From positions 672,862-736,861 of the forward strand of contig NZ_FPAC01000001.1 of assembly GCF_900116105.1 (NCBI RefSeq): a stretch of 64,000 bases of DNA. The letters are read 5' to 3'. Under the pieces are notes generated by a model, which did not search any database, was not told the origin of the DNA, and saw only the letters and a program-made list of their open reading frames with translations. This DNA comes from Paenibacillus sp. 453mf. Its GTDB lineage: Bacteria; Bacillota; Bacilli; Paenibacillales; Paenibacillaceae. The number at the start of each line of letters is the position of its first letter. Within the stretch, counting starts at the first letter, position 1. The translations under genes were made by a program, and so were the position numbers. Below are positions 28,888-38,526 of the stretch, piece by piece.

Positions 28888-30225
28888 TTGGAAGGATATG
28901 AAGAAGAAACCGTAACAAAGCATGTGCAGCTTCTGCAATACATAGAGCAGTTAAAGATCGGCTCAAAGATATCGGTTCGAGGCCTTGCCAGAGAAATGGG
29001 AGTGAGTGAAGGGACGGCCTACCGTGCTGTTAAAGAAGCGGAGAACGCAGGGCTTGTCGTAACCAAAGAACGGATCGGTACGGTACGTGTGGAGAAAAGG
29101 CTGCGCGGAGCCTCTGAGCAGCTGACTTTCGGGGATGTCGTAGAGATTGTTGGCGGACATGTTCTGGGCGGTAATGAAGGGCTTGGTAAACCTTTGTATA
29201 AATATGTCATTGGGGCTATGAAAGAAGAAGCCATGGCAAAGTACATCGATGCGGGCAGCCTGCTCATCGTCGGGAATAGAGATAATGCGCACAGTCTTGC
29301 GTTAAATCAAGGTGCAGGGGTGCTTATCACCGGCGGCTTCGGTACAGATTCAGAAGTGATGAGTCTTGCTGACAAGCTGAGTTTACCCATTATCTCTTCT
29401 AAGCACGACACATTTACAGTGGCGTCGATGATCAACAGAGCGATCTTTGACCGGTTGATCAAGAAGAAGATTATGCTGGTTGAAGATATTGTCGGCGGAA
29501 AGCCCAAAACCTACTATTTGAAATTGAGCAGTACGGTGGCAGATTTCAGTCGTCTGGTACTTGAAACGGGGGAGCTGCGCTTTCCGGTAATTGATGAATG
29601 GAATCGGGTCATCGGGATTATTAGCCGCAAGGATGTCGTAGACCTGGATGAACACCAAAGTATTGATAAAAGCGTTGTGCGCAAGCCTGTCACGGCAACA
29701 CTCAAGACCTCACTCGCATCTGCTGCCCAGATCATGGCCTGGGAAGGTATTGATTATTTACCGATCGTTGACCGGAACCGTAAGCTGATTACTTCAGTCA
29801 AGCGTACAGAAGTTTTGAATGCAATGCGGGACACCCAGAAGCAGCCTCAGCTTGGAGAAACCTTTGATCACTTGATATGGAATGGGTTTGTTGAAGAGAG
29901 AGGAGAGCAGGGAGAGATCAAGTACAACGGCGTGATCATTCCTCAGATGGCGACAGATTTAGGCACCATTTCTGAAGGGGTCCTCATTCATTTAATGACA
30001 CAGGCCGGACATCGGATTGCACGTGAGGTTACCGGGAATGACCATATGCTGGAGAATATTTCTACCTATTTTGTGAGACCTCTTCAAATTGAAGATAAAG
30101 TAACGATATCTCCAAGCGTAATGGAGCTCAGCAGACGCAATTGCAAGCTGGATATTGATTTGATTCGAGATGGTCAGCTGATATGCAAAGCGATTATGAC
30201 GCTGCAATCCATCGATCTGTCTTAG
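28888..30225 (+). CDS. ytoI: YtoI-like regulator: HTH, DRTGG, two CBS, hotdog domain
   Basis: 445 residues in four parts: a winged helix-turn-helix at 10-70 (ISVRGLAREMGVSEGTAYRAVKEAE), a DRTGG domain at about 75-185, a CBS pair at about 190-310, and a hotdog thioesterase-like domain at 325-445. This is the architecture of YtoI. CBS pairs bind adenine nucleotides, so it is probably a ligand-responsive transcription factor, perhaps sensing an acyl-CoA; that is inference. The start is TTG 28888 behind GAGGGGTG. In Bacillus it sits in the same dnaE-ytpI-ytrI-ytrH neighbourhood. Confidence 0.9.
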   Translation: MEGYEEETVTKHVQLLQYIEQLKIGSKISVRGLAREMGVSEGTAYRAVKEAENAGLVVTKERIGTVRVEKRLRGASEQLTFGDVVEIVGGHVLGGNEGLGKPLYKYVIGAMKEEAMAKYIDAGSLLIVGNRDNAHSLALNQGAGVLITGGFGTDSEVMSLADKLSLPIISSKHDTFTVASMINRAIFDRLIKKKIMLVEDIVGGKPKTYYLKLSSTVADFSRLVLETGELRFPVIDEWNRVIGIISRKDVVDLDEHQSIDKSVVRKPVTATLKTSLASAAQIMAWEGIDYLPIVDRNRKLITSVKRTEVLNAMRDTQKQPQLGETFDHLIWNGFVEERGEQGEIKYNGVIIPQMATDLGTISEGVLIHLMTQAGHRIAREVTGNDHMLENISTYFVRPLQIEDKVTISPSVMELSRRNCKLDIDLIRDGQLICKAIMTLQSIDLS

Positions 30226-30240
30226 ATCCCTGATCTTAAG

Positions 30241-30266
30241 AAAAGTCTCCTATATAGGAGACTTTT
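30241..30266. terminator. Perfect palindromic terminator between ytoI and ytpI
   Basis: AAAAGTCTCCTA pairs with TAGGAGACTTTT as a perfect palindrome. It overlaps the last codons of ytpI on the other strand and can act both ways. Confidence 0.75.
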
Positions 30267-30561
30267 CGTTCTTCATCTGAGAGTAATGAATGCGATTGCG
30301 AATACCTGCAAACAGATTAAAGGCACCCAGCACAAGGAACATTCCCTCAACAATGACGGCAACCGTAGAACCGCTGAACATAAACATCTGTATAAGGGCC
30401 AGAACAATCAGCATGATTCCCATCCATATGTTTGTCATTGCCTGGTAGAGGCCTCTCTTCAGAAAATCACTGGCTCTGCGCCCACGAATACTTGTGAAGC
30501 CTGCACAGATGGTAGAGAGGATAAACAGGGCAAACAGCAAATAACGAACGACATCCAGCAT
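30250..30561 (-). CDS. ytpI: YtpI-like membrane protein
   Basis: 103 residues with three membrane helices near 5-24, 40-63 and 66-90. The segments FSGSTVAVIVEGMFLVLGAFNLFAGIR and LKRGLYQAMTNIWMGIMLI fit YtpI. Function unknown. In Bacillus ytpI is next to ytoI, as here. AAAGGAG lies upstream of the ATG at 30561, somewhat farther than usual. Confidence 0.8.
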   Translation of the reverse strand: MLDVVRYLLFALFILSTICAGFTSIRGRRASDFLKRGLYQAMTNIWMGIMLIVLALIQMFMFSGSTVAVIVEGMFLVLGAFNLFAGIRNRIHYSQMKNEKSPI

Positions 30562-30627
30562 AGGAAGAAGGACAACTCCTTTATGTTACATAAATATGGA
30601 ATTCTCACTTATTGTAACATGATTAGA

Positions 30628-31113
30628 TCATTCTGGTGCAGGTGAAATATCAACCCATACCTGAAGAACGCCTTCCATTACAAGCACAGTAGTAATCTTG
30701 ACGGAGTAAGAGTGTCCTCTGACGTTATATGTTTTCTTGTTCAGCATAATGCGCGTCATTTTGCTGTATTCATCAATGTTATAAACATCTCTTCCCCGGA
30801 GCACCTCAAGCTCATCACTAAGCAGCTGAATGATTTCTTTGACATATACGGAATCTGGAGCCTTATCGGACTCCTCGGCACGGATATTGATTTCCTTGAT
30901 CACCGTCTGTCTTTTGCTATATTTCTTCAAGGAATTAATAGTCTCAATATATTGCTCTTCCTGAATCTTGAGATCTTTATTCTCAAGCCACAATTTATTG
31001 TAACTGGCATGAAAAATCGCGTTGTAGACGATGCTCCCCACAATCATTCCGAGAACGAATACGCCAGAGAGCTGTATGAAGGGCCGGAAGCGACGATACT
31101 CGGGTACACGCAT
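30628..31113 (-). CDS. ytrI: Sporulation membrane protein YtrI
   Basis: 161 residues. One N-terminal helix (residues 13-33) leads into a coiled coil (35-65, NKLWLENKDLKIQEEQYIETINSLKK broken by short polar turns) and a C-terminal beta-rich domain. In Bacillus subtilis YtrI and YtrH are made in the mother cell under SigE and are needed for full sporulation. AAGGAGGA precedes the ATG. It lies 19 bp downstream of ytrH and is co-transcribed. Confidence 0.85.
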   Translation of the reverse strand: MRVPEYRRFRPFIQLSGVFVLGMIVGSIVYNAIFHASYNKLWLENKDLKIQEEQYIETINSLKKYSKRQTVIKEINIRAEESDKAPDSVYVKEIIQLLSDELEVLRGRDVYNIDEYSKMTRIMLNKKTYNVRGHSYSVKITTVLVMEGVLQVWVDISPAPE

Positions 31114-31132
31114 AGGCTGACATCCTCCTTAC

Positions 31133-31456
31133 TTAATTCCGGATGGTACACACCCATTTAACCAGCTCAGTTCCCATATGTGCTCCGAGAAAAGCGAATA
31201 TGAGGTAGAGGATCTGCTTGATGGCAGGTGACAGATTTCCATCGAGCATATTGCTTTCAATGACTCGCATCGGGTCAATCGTACCCCCTACAGCTGCAGC
31301 TAGAGCCCAGATCTTTATGCGGCCGGCAACATCCAGCATCGTTTGTGTAGGCGGCTGCATGGATATTACGGCTCCAATGCCGCCGAGCATGGATCCACCT
31401 AGAACGATGCCGAAGGCGATAAAGAAATCGAGAATTACTTTTGACATGAAACTCAT
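31133..31456 (-). CDS. ytrH: Sporulation membrane protein YtrH
   Basis: 107 residues with three membrane helices (about 6-30, 45-60, 80-100). VILDFFIAFGIVLGGSMLGGIGAV, KIWALAAAVGGTIDPMR and LGAHMGTELVKW are typical of YtrH. It is first in the ytrH-ytrI operon, and a SigE-type promoter lies about 85 bp upstream. A SigE-driven mother-cell role fits both the promoter and the Bacillus homologue. Confidence 0.87.
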   Translation of the reverse strand: MSFMSKVILDFFIAFGIVLGGSMLGGIGAVISMQPPTQTMLDVAGRIKIWALAAAVGGTIDPMRVIESNMLDGNLSPAIKQILYLIFAFLGAHMGTELVKWVCTIRN

Positions 31457-31540
31457 TATTCGCTACACACCTTTCTTAAATAGCACTTAAGCAAGCTGTT
31501 CTTCTAATTGGTATCTACAGAGTCTGCCGGCTTGTACTCT

Positions 31541-31570
31541 ATTCTATGGGCGGAGCCTTGCCTGATATGA
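31541..31570 (-). promoter_or_regulatory. SigE-type promoter for ytrH-ytrI
   Basis: On the minus strand TCATATC (31570-31564) and CATAGAAT (31548-31541) are separated by 15 bp. The SigE consensus is KMATATT, 13-15 bp, CATACAMT, so each box has about one mismatch. It agrees with the known SigE control of ytrHI in Bacillus. Confidence 0.6.
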
Positions 31571-31638
31571 TAAAATAGTAAAGATAAAATGCGTAAAGTT
31601 GATTTAAGAATTACAGTGTAGAGAGGAAGAATTGAATC

Positions 31639-34600
31639 ATGAGTTCATTTGTGCATCTGCATGTTCACAGTGAATACAGCCTGCTAGATGGTGCGGCGCG
31701 GATTGCAGAGCTCGTGGACACAGCAGCAGGATACGGGATGGAGGCTCTGGCGCTGACGGATCACGGGGTAATGTATGGAGCCATCCCTTTTTATAAAGCA
31801 TGTGCAGCTAGAGGAATTAAGCCGATTATTGGCTGTGAAGTGTATATTACAGCGGGTTCAAGGCATGAGCGGGGCAGCCGCAAGGATCAGCCGATCTATC
31901 ATCTGATATTGCTGGCGCAGAACATGACAGGCTATCAAAATCTGATGAGGCTGTGCTCAATCGGCCATTTAGAGGGCTTTCACTATAAGCCGCGCATCGA
32001 TATGGAGAGCCTGGCGAAGTATAACGAAGGATTAATATGCCTGAGCGCTTGCCTCGGGGGAGAAATTCCACAGCATCTTCTAATGGGACGATATGAGGAA
32101 GCCAAAAGTGCAGCCATGAGGCATAAACAGATATTTGGTGACCGTTACTATCTTGAGCTTCAAGACCATGGGCTGGCAGAACAGAAGCGAGTGAATCCTC
32201 AGCTAATGGAGCTTGCCAAAGAACTGTCCATACCCCTAGTAGCAACGAATGATGTGCACTATATATCACAAGAGGATGCCGAAGTACAGGATGTCCTTAT
32301 ATGCATTGGTACGGGGAAAACGGTGGAAGATGAGGAACGGCTTCGCATTCCCTCAAGCCAGCTATATTTGAAGAACGGTGACGAGATGGCTCGTCTTTTT
32401 CCTCATGTGAGAGAGGCGGTAGAGAATACGCGTAAAATTGCCGACAGTATCCAGCTTGATCTGGAATTTGGGCATTCCATTCTGCCAGCGTACCGGCCGA
32501 TTCCGGAGCATTTGACACCTGGACAGTATTTGCGTGAGCTCTGCCTTAAGGGGCTGGAGGAACGCTACAAGGCTATGGATAGCTGGCATCAGGAAGAACA
32601 GAAATCGGAGCTGTATAAACGGCTGGATTACGAGCTGTCTGTCATTGATAAGATGGGCTTCTCTGATTATTTTCTCATCGTATGGGACTTTATTGCCTAT
32701 GCCCATAGAGAGGGAATAGCAACCGGTCCGGGGCGGGGCTCCTCAGCAGGAAGTCTCGTTGCGTACGTGCTGAATATTACGAATGTGGATCCGATCAAAT
32801 ACAAGCTTCTGTTTGAACGGTTTCTCAATCCTGAGCGAGTGACCATGCCAGATATTGATATTGATTTCAGTGATGAACGCCGGGAAGAGGTTATTGAATA
32901 TGTAGCGTCAAAATACGGTCGCGAGCATGTTGCACAGATTATTACTTTCGGTACGCTTGCTGCGCGTGCAGCAGTTCGAGATGTAGGAAGAGTGCTTAAT
33001 ATTCCGTATGGAGAAGTCGATAAAGCTGCCAAGCTCATTCCCGGACAAGTCGGGATGAATATTACAAAAGCTCTGGAGATGAGCGATGAGCTTAGATTAT
33101 TGCATGATACAAAAGCAAAAACAAAAGAGCTGCTCGCGATGGCCAAAAAAGTCGAGGGGATGCCCAGGCATGCTTCAACTCATGCGGCGGGTGTGGTTAT
33201 ATCCAAAGACCCGCTGACAGATGTAGTGCCGCTCCAGGAGGGCAGTGAAGGCACCGCGCTTACTCAGTATTCCATGGAGAATCTTGAAGCCATTGGACTG
33301 CTCAAGATGGATTTCCTCGGTTTAAGGACGCTCTCCATCATTGAACGCTGTATGAGATGGATTCAGGATCAGCAGAAACAAGTTCCTGATTTCAAATCGG
33401 TACCTGATGATGATCCTTTAACCTATGAAATGCTCGGTTCCGGAGATACGACAGGTATATTCCAGCTGGAGTCAGCAGGAATCAGAAGAGTGCTGAAGGA
33501 TTTGAAGCCGTCCGTGTTCGAAGATATTATCTCTGTAGTTGCTTTATATCGTCCGGGTCCTATGGATTTCATTCCTAAGTATATCCAGGGGAAGCATGGG
33601 GAGATCAAGGTAGAGTACCCACATGCTGATCTTGCTCCCATACTGGAGGACACGTACGGTATCATCGTGTATCAGGAGCAGATTATGCAGATTGCTTCTC
33701 AAATGGCGGGCTTTTCTCTTGGAGAAGCCGATTTGCTGCGCAGGGCGGTATCCAAGAAGAAGAGGGAAGTGCTTGATAAAGAGAGAGAGCATTTTGTAAA
33801 GGGGAGCCTAAATCAGGGTTATAGCAGCGAGGATGCTGAAGCTGTATACGATATGATTGTAAGGTTCGCCAATTACGGTTTTCCTCGGGCTCATGCTGCT
33901 GCGTATGGGGTTCTAGCCTTTCAGACAGCGTATCTGAAGACACATTATCCTGTCGAATTTATGGCTTCGATGCTGACAGCGGTCATGGGAAATCATCGAA
34001 AAGTGGCGGAGTATGTTGTTGAATGCAGACGAATGAATATTCCTGTGCTGCCTCCCGATGTGAATGAGAGCAGTGTACTGTTTACTCCGGGCGGTGGTGA
34101 GACTGGCATTCGATTTGGTCTGGCTGCAATTAAAAATGTAGGTACACAGGCCGTAGACAGCATTATTGCGGAGCGGACTAAGGGACCTTTCGAGAGCCTG
34201 CTCGATTTCTGCAGAAGAGTAGACTTAAGGGTGTGTAACAAGCGGGTCATCGAGTCTCTTATTCAGGCTGGGGCATTTGATACGCTTCCTGGTCACCGTG
34301 CACAGCTGTTCGCCATGCTCGATGAAGTGGTAGAAGCGGCTACGAAATGGCGCAAAGAGAGAGAGGATCTGCAGATCCAGCTGTTTGATTTTGTGGAGAC
34401 GCCGAATTGGGAAATCGAATATCCTGATATTCCTAAGTATACAATTACACAGCAGCTGGAATTAGAGCGTGAACTGCTTGGATTATACTTATCCGGACAC
34501 CCGCTTGATGATTTCACGGAAATTTTGGAGGAGCTCGAAGCGGACAAGCTTATGGAGCTTCACGATGCGGAGGATCATGCGCAGATTGTTACAGCTGGAA

Positions 34601-35244
34601 TGGTGGTTTCTGTAAAGTCGATTACAACGAAGCAAGGCAAAGCGATGGCCTTCATGGAACTGGAGGATCAGATTGAACGAACCGAAGTTGTATTGTTTCC
34701 GGAAGTATGGAGAAGAAGCCAGAATTGGGCTGCAAAAGGTCAACTGGTTGCTCTCCGGGCTAAAGTTCAGCTTCAGGATGAGGGCTTCAAGCTGCTTGCT
34801 GATGAGGTGGATGAGCTTACTTTAGATCATTTGCAGCGAATGATGTATCAGCGCAGCAAAGGGAGCGGAGGTAAGGAGCGGAGCGGTTCGGGAGAGGCTT
34901 CACAATCTGGATCCAGCAGAGATAGTCGTTCTCCTTCAAGTCCATCAAGCAACAGCTTGGTGCAAAATAAGTCAGAGAGACTGCCCTCTGAACCGGATAA
35001 GAGGCCTGCCAGAACGGAGCAGCGAGTATTCATCAAGATCAAACCTGACATAGAGAAGTCGGGTATGCTAACCAAGCTTAAAGTCTTGCTACAGGAACAT
35101 CCGGGAGATGTAGCTACGATCCTTTTTTATGAAGAAACTAGGGCATATCGGGCATTAAGTGACAGCTATCGAATCAAACCGTCTCCTGAATTGATCCACC
35201 GCATGGAACAAATGCTTGGGGAAGATACGGTTATCGTGAAATAA
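31639..35244 (+). CDS. dnaE: DNA polymerase III alpha subunit DnaE
   Basis: 1201 residues. Order: PHP domain (HLHVHSEYSLLDGA, residues 5-200), polymerase core with the catalytic PDIDIDF and YRPGPMDF, helix-hairpin-helix region, OB fold near 985-1050, and a C-terminal tail. In low-GC Gram-positives DnaE extends RNA primers before PolC takes over. The protein is about 85 residues longer than Bacillus DnaE; much of that is a low-complexity Ser/Gly/Pro/Lys linker at about residues 1071-1127, before a tail resembling the C-terminus of exonuclease-free alpha subunits. GAGAGGAAG precedes the ATG. Confidence 0.96.
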   Translation: MSSFVHLHVHSEYSLLDGAARIAELVDTAAGYGMEALALTDHGVMYGAIPFYKACAARGIKPIIGCEVYITAGSRHERGSRKDQPIYHLILLAQNMTGYQNLMRLCSIGHLEGFHYKPRIDMESLAKYNEGLICLSACLGGEIPQHLLMGRYEEAKSAAMRHKQIFGDRYYLELQDHGLAEQKRVNPQLMELAKELSIPLVATNDVHYISQEDAEVQDVLICIGTGKTVEDEERLRIPSSQLYLKNGDEMARLFPHVREAVENTRKIADSIQLDLEFGHSILPAYRPIPEHLTPGQYLRELCLKGLEERYKAMDSWHQEEQKSELYKRLDYELSVIDKMGFSDYFLIVWDFIAYAHREGIATGPGRGSSAGSLVAYVLNITNVDPIKYKLLFERFLNPERVTMPDIDIDFSDERREEVIEYVASKYGREHVAQIITFGTLAARAAVRDVGRVLNIPYGEVDKAAKLIPGQVGMNITKALEMSDELRLLHDTKAKTKELLAMAKKVEGMPRHASTHAAGVVISKDPLTDVVPLQEGSEGTALTQYSMENLEAIGLLKMDFLGLRTLSIIERCMRWIQDQQKQVPDFKSVPDDDPLTYEMLGSGDTTGIFQLESAGIRRVLKDLKPSVFEDIISVVALYRPGPMDFIPKYIQGKHGEIKVEYPHADLAPILEDTYGIIVYQEQIMQIASQMAGFSLGEADLLRRAVSKKKREVLDKEREHFVKGSLNQGYSSEDAEAVYDMIVRFANYGFPRAHAAAYGVLAFQTAYLKTHYPVEFMASMLTAVMGNHRKVAEYVVECRRMNIPVLPPDVNESSVLFTPGGGETGIRFGLAAIKNVGTQAVDSIIAERTKGPFESLLDFCRRVDLRVCNKRVIESLIQAGAFDTLPGHRAQLFAMLDEVVEAATKWRKEREDLQIQLFDFVETPNWEIEYPDIPKYTITQQLELERELLGLYLSGHPLDDFTEILEELEADKLMELHDAEDHAQIVTAGMVVSVKSITTKQGKAMAFMELEDQIERTEVVLFPEVWRRSQNWAAKGQLVALRAKVQLQDEGFKLLADEVDELTLDHLQRMMYQRSKGSGGKERSGSGEASQSGSSRDSRSPSSPSSNSLVQNKSERLPSEPDKRPARTEQRVFIKIKPDIEKSGMLTKLKVLLQEHPGDVATILFYEETRAYRALSDSYRIKPSPELIHRMEQMLGEDTVIVK

Positions 35245-35456
35245 TGAACACAATTTATATGGCATCCTGTATATACATGAGCACATTTTACGAACTATTT
35301 TTGAAACTATCGCATACACTTAGGAACACCATATAAGTACCGATTGTAGCGATGAAATGGTGCAGTCGAAGGTATAATGGCGGGCTTTGAAGTCTTGAAG
35401 CGAATACCTAAGTTAATGTGGAATTCCTAGTTTCAAAGGATGGGGGAATCAAACGG

Positions 35457-35942
35457 ATGTCATATGAAATTGCGGAAGCGATGCTGAAACGCAGAGGTGT
35501 AAGCGTTGAATCCATCGCCAAAATAGTCTATGATCTTCAAAAAAAGTTTCATCCGGAGTTAAAGGAAGAAGAGTGTATCACAAGCGTACGGGCTGTTCTT
35601 GCCAAGCGGGAGGTACAGTATACGCTATATACGGGTGTGGCACTCGATGAGCTGGCGGAACAAAATCTGCTGCCTCAGCCACTTCAGGCTTTGATGGAAG
35701 CGGATGAGCCGCTGTATGGTGTGGACGAGACTCTTGCACTTGGAATTACCAGTGTATATGGTATGATAGGGCTTACAAGCTTTGGATATTTAGACAAGGA
35801 GAAGACCGGAATCATTAAGTCCCTGAATGACAAAACTGCCGGGATTCATGTATTTCTAGATGACCTGGTAGCGGGAGTTGCAGCGGCTGCATCGGCCAGA
35901 ATTGCACATCAGAATACGAATGCGAAGATTTATCCACTGTAA
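35457..35942 (+). CDS. Phosphatidylglycerophosphatase A family protein (YutG-like)
   Basis: 161 residues from ATG 35457. PgpA removes the phosphate of phosphatidylglycerol phosphate in membrane lipid synthesis. The GVDETLALGITSVYGMIG and NDKTAGIHVFLDDLVAGVAAAA segments match the soluble Bacillus YutG form, which lacks the membrane helices of E. coli PgpA. GGATGGGGGAA precedes 35457. A GTG at 35418 would add 13 residues with a weaker site. Confidence 0.8.
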   Translation: MSYEIAEAMLKRRGVSVESIAKIVYDLQKKFHPELKEEECITSVRAVLAKREVQYTLYTGVALDELAEQNLLPQPLQALMEADEPLYGVDETLALGITSVYGMIGLTSFGYLDKEKTGIIKSLNDKTAGIHVFLDDLVAGVAAAASARIAHQNTNAKIYPL

Positions 35943-36122
35943 CAAGAAGGTTTATATTCTACTAATATGGAGATAACGAATGTTACAGTAAGATGTAATG
36001 AAGGAATATTATGGTTATAATCGTCCCATGCCTTCCTTTCCTTCCTTGCGGAAAAAAAGTCAGTTATGTTATCATTAATCCATTATACGGGCTTTGAACA
36101 TGAGGCTTAGGGGGCGTACAGC

Positions 36123-36311
36123 ATGTGGACGGTGATATATATTGCACCGACGGCAAAGATTGCTGACAGAATTACAACTCGGCTTGCGGATGAAGGATTT
36201 TTGGTACAAGCCCGTCCCATCAGCTTATCCAAGCAACAGTACGAAATTCTTGTACCGTCCGGAGAATTGGAAGAGGTTCAGGAGGTATTGAATTCCATTC
36301 TGCATTCATAA
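36123..36311 (+). CDS. Small DUF2007-like protein of unknown function
   Basis: 62 residues with a ferredoxin-like beta-alpha-beta pattern: WTVIYIAPTAKIADRITTRLADEGF, then a strand with LVQARPI, then EILVPSGELEEVQEVL. That is the layout of DUF2007-type signal-transducing domains. Homologous short genes are sometimes labelled glutamate decarboxylase, which the length does not support. AGGGGGCG lies just before the ATG. The nearest downstream gene on the same strand is accD, 221 bp away. Confidence 0.65.
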   Translation: MWTVIYIAPTAKIADRITTRLADEGFLVQARPISLSKQQYEILVPSGELEEVQEVLNSILHS

Positions 36312-36532
36312 TACTGAAGGCGGTGGAATTCTATTCATTATTTTTAGGACCTGCTTCTAATTGGACAAGGGCTACGGATGCAAAGGTGAAGCGACTCCCC
36401 ACATGTGTCATTCTTCTCTTTTTTTGCTTATAGGGCACATTTTATAGCTGCTCATGTTAACTTTATTTATGCGATGTCGATCATACGAATTGACTGCATG
36501 GGCCACAAATTTACGGCTGAAGAGGTGTAGTT

Positions 36533-37423
36533 GTGTTCAAAGATATTTTCCAGAAAAAACGGAAGTACGCGACCATTCCTTCAGATCGTGCACAGCGCAC
36601 AGATAATCCTGAAGGTGAAGAGCGACCGCGTCGTGAGATTCCAGAGGGACTCATGAATAAGTGCAGCAAATGCGGTACGATACAATACAGCAAGGAACTT
36701 GAAAAGAATTTGAAAGTTTGTCCGTCATGCGGTTATCATATGCGTTTGAACGCAAGAGAGCGTATTGAGATGACGCTTGATGAAGGATTCGTCGAGTATG
36801 ACAAGGATATGGTGTCTGTGGATCCCCTGGATTTTCCAGGATACAGATCAAAGCTGGAGCAGCAAACGATGAAATCAGGCCTGAAGGATGCCGTTGTTAC
36901 AGGCGAAGGTACAATTGATGGTCATCCTGTGGTCGTTGCTGTCATGAGCTTTGATTTCTTTACAGGCAGCATGGGTTCGGTTGTTGGAGAGAAGATTACG
37001 CGTGCCATAGAGAAGGCAACCGAGAAGAAGATTCCAATTCTTATTTTTTCTACGTCAGGCGGAGCCCGTATGCAGGAGAGCATCCTGAGTCTGATGCAAA
37101 TGGCGAAGACGAGCAGTGCTCTGTCAAGACATGATGAACAAGGTGGATTGTTCATATCTGTTATAACCGATCCGACGACAGGCGGCGTTTCCGCCAGCTT
37201 TGCTATGCTCGGAGATATTAATATTGCGGAACCGGGAGCGATTTTTGGGTTTGCGGGCCGAATTGTTATTGAACAAACGATTCGCCAGAAGCTTCCTGAG
37301 GACTTTCAGACGGCTGAATTCAATTTGCAGCATGGACAGCTGGACATGGTCGTAAACCGTAAGGAATTACGGAACACGCTGGCTAAACTGCTGGACATGC
37401 ACAGCGCGAAAGGAGAGGTCTAA
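36533..37423 (+). CDS. accD: Acetyl-CoA carboxylase carboxyltransferase subunit beta
   Basis: 296 residues. With AccA it moves the carboxyl group from carboxybiotin to acetyl-CoA, giving malonyl-CoA, the first step of fatty acid synthesis. The four-cysteine zinc ribbon is CSKCGT and CPSCGY (residues about 44-66). The crotonase-like core follows, with [11 protein letters not shown] and [12 protein letters not shown] forming the oxyanion region. The start is GTG 36533 after GAAGAGGTG. It is followed one base later by accA. Confidence 0.96.
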   Translation: MFKDIFQKKRKYATIPSDRAQRTDNPEGEERPRREIPEGLMNKCSKCGTIQYSKELEKNLKVCPSCGYHMRLNARERIEMTLDEGFVEYDKDMVSVDPLDFPGYRSKLEQQTMKSGLKDAVVTGEGTIDGHPVVVAVMSFDFFTGSMGSVVGEKITRAIEKATEKKIPILIFSTSGGARMQESILSLMQMAKTSSALSRHDEQGGLFISVITDPTTGGVSASFAMLGDINIAEPGAIFGFAGRIVIEQTIRQKLPEDFQTAEFNLQHGQLDMVVNRKELRNTLAKLLDMHSAKGEV

Positions 37424-37424
37424 A

Positions 37425-38426
37425 TTGGCGGGAGAGTTGCCATATGAAGCGCCTCTTATTGAGATGCGCAAAAAAATTGAAGAGCTTCAGCAATTCGGTA
37501 TCGAAAAAGGCATTGATTTTGCTGAAGAAGTGGCTCGTCTGGAAGAGCGGTATACTAAATTGGAAGAGGAGATCTATTCATCGATTACGGCTCCTCAGAA
37601 AATGCATCTGGCAAGACATCAGCAACGTCCAACTTCGCTGGACCTGATATCGCTCATATTTACGGACTTTATGGAGCTTCATGGAGATCGTCAGTTTGGT
37701 GATGATCTGGCCGTGGTTGGAGGACTTGCCAAGCTTAACGGACGTCCTGTTACGATCATCGGGCAGCAGCGAGGCAAAGATACGAAAGATAATATTGCTC
37801 GTTTTTTTGGGAGCCCGCACCCGGAAGGGTTTCGTAAAGCGCTCCGTTTAATGCATCAGGCCAACAAGTTTGGCAGGCCTATTATTACTTTCATAGATAC
37901 AAAAGGTGCATATCCGGGCAAAACTGCGGAGGAACGTGGTCAGTCCGAAGCTATTGCCCGTAATCTCCTTGAAATGGCCAAGCTCTCCGTGCCTGTGCTA
38001 TGCGTCATCATTGGAGAAGGAGGAAGCGGCGGTGCTCTTGCGATGGCGGTCGGCAATCGGGTGTTAATGCTTGAGCATGCGATTTACTCTGTTATATCTC
38101 CGAATGGCGCAGCTTCGATTCTGTGGAAGGATGCCTCCAAAGCGGATCAGGCTGCTGAAGCGATGAAAATTACAGCACAGGATCTAAAAGAGATGGAAGT
38201 CATCGAGGAGATTGTTCCCGAACCGCGTGGCGGTTCTCATCGGGATTACGAGGCGACAGCAGCATCGATTAAGGAAGCTCTTGAGAAACACCTTAGCGAG
38301 CTGCTGCAGATGGATGGAGAGGCCCTTCGTCAGGATCGCTATGAGAAATTCCGTAAAATAGGTAAATTCCAAGAAAATACAGCTAAGGAAACTGTGCTCG
38401 AAGATTCTTCGTTAATAAAAGATTAA
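37425..38426 (+). CDS. accA: Acetyl-CoA carboxylase carboxyltransferase subunit alpha
   Basis: 333 residues. It forms the carboxyltransferase tetramer with AccD. Landmarks are the N-terminal helical region ([17 protein letters not shown]), [48 protein letters not shown] and [11 protein letters not shown] with the oxyanion glycines. The start is TTG 37425 with AAAGGAGAGG upstream, one base after the accD stop, so translation is probably coupled. Confidence 0.96.
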   Translation: MAGELPYEAPLIEMRKKIEELQQFGIEKGIDFAEEVARLEERYTKLEEEIYSSITAPQKMHLARHQQRPTSLDLISLIFTDFMELHGDRQFGDDLAVVGGLAKLNGRPVTIIGQQRGKDTKDNIARFFGSPHPEGFRKALRLMHQANKFGRPIITFIDTKGAYPGKTAEERGQSEAIARNLLEMAKLSVPVLCVIIGEGGSGGALAMAVGNRVLMLEHAIYSVISPNGAASILWKDASKADQAAEAMKITAQDLKEMEVIEEIVPEPRGGSHRDYEATAASIKEALEKHLSELLQMDGEALRQDRYEKFRKIGKFQENTAKETVLEDSSLIKD

Positions 38427-38431
38427 ATATG

Positions 38432-38462
38432 ACAAAATTCCTATACAAAAGGCGAATTTTGT
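38432..38462. repeat. Perfect 9-bp inverted repeat upstream of pyk
   Basis: ACAAAATTC (38432-38440) and GAATTTTGT (38454-38462) are perfect inverted copies with a 13-bp spacer, 22 bp centre to centre, or two helical turns. There is no T run after it, and the arms are AT-rich, so an operator or leader hairpin is more likely than a terminator. Confidence 0.45.
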
Positions 38463-38526
38463 AGTAGATTTAATTGTTGGAAAAGATATATAAAGAGAGA
38501 TTTTGAAAACGGAGGAAACTAGAAAA

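Noticed and set aside
36123..36311. Glutamate decarboxylase label for the 62-residue protein.
   Set aside because: It is far too short and has no PLP lysine motif; the label would be an annotation carry-over.
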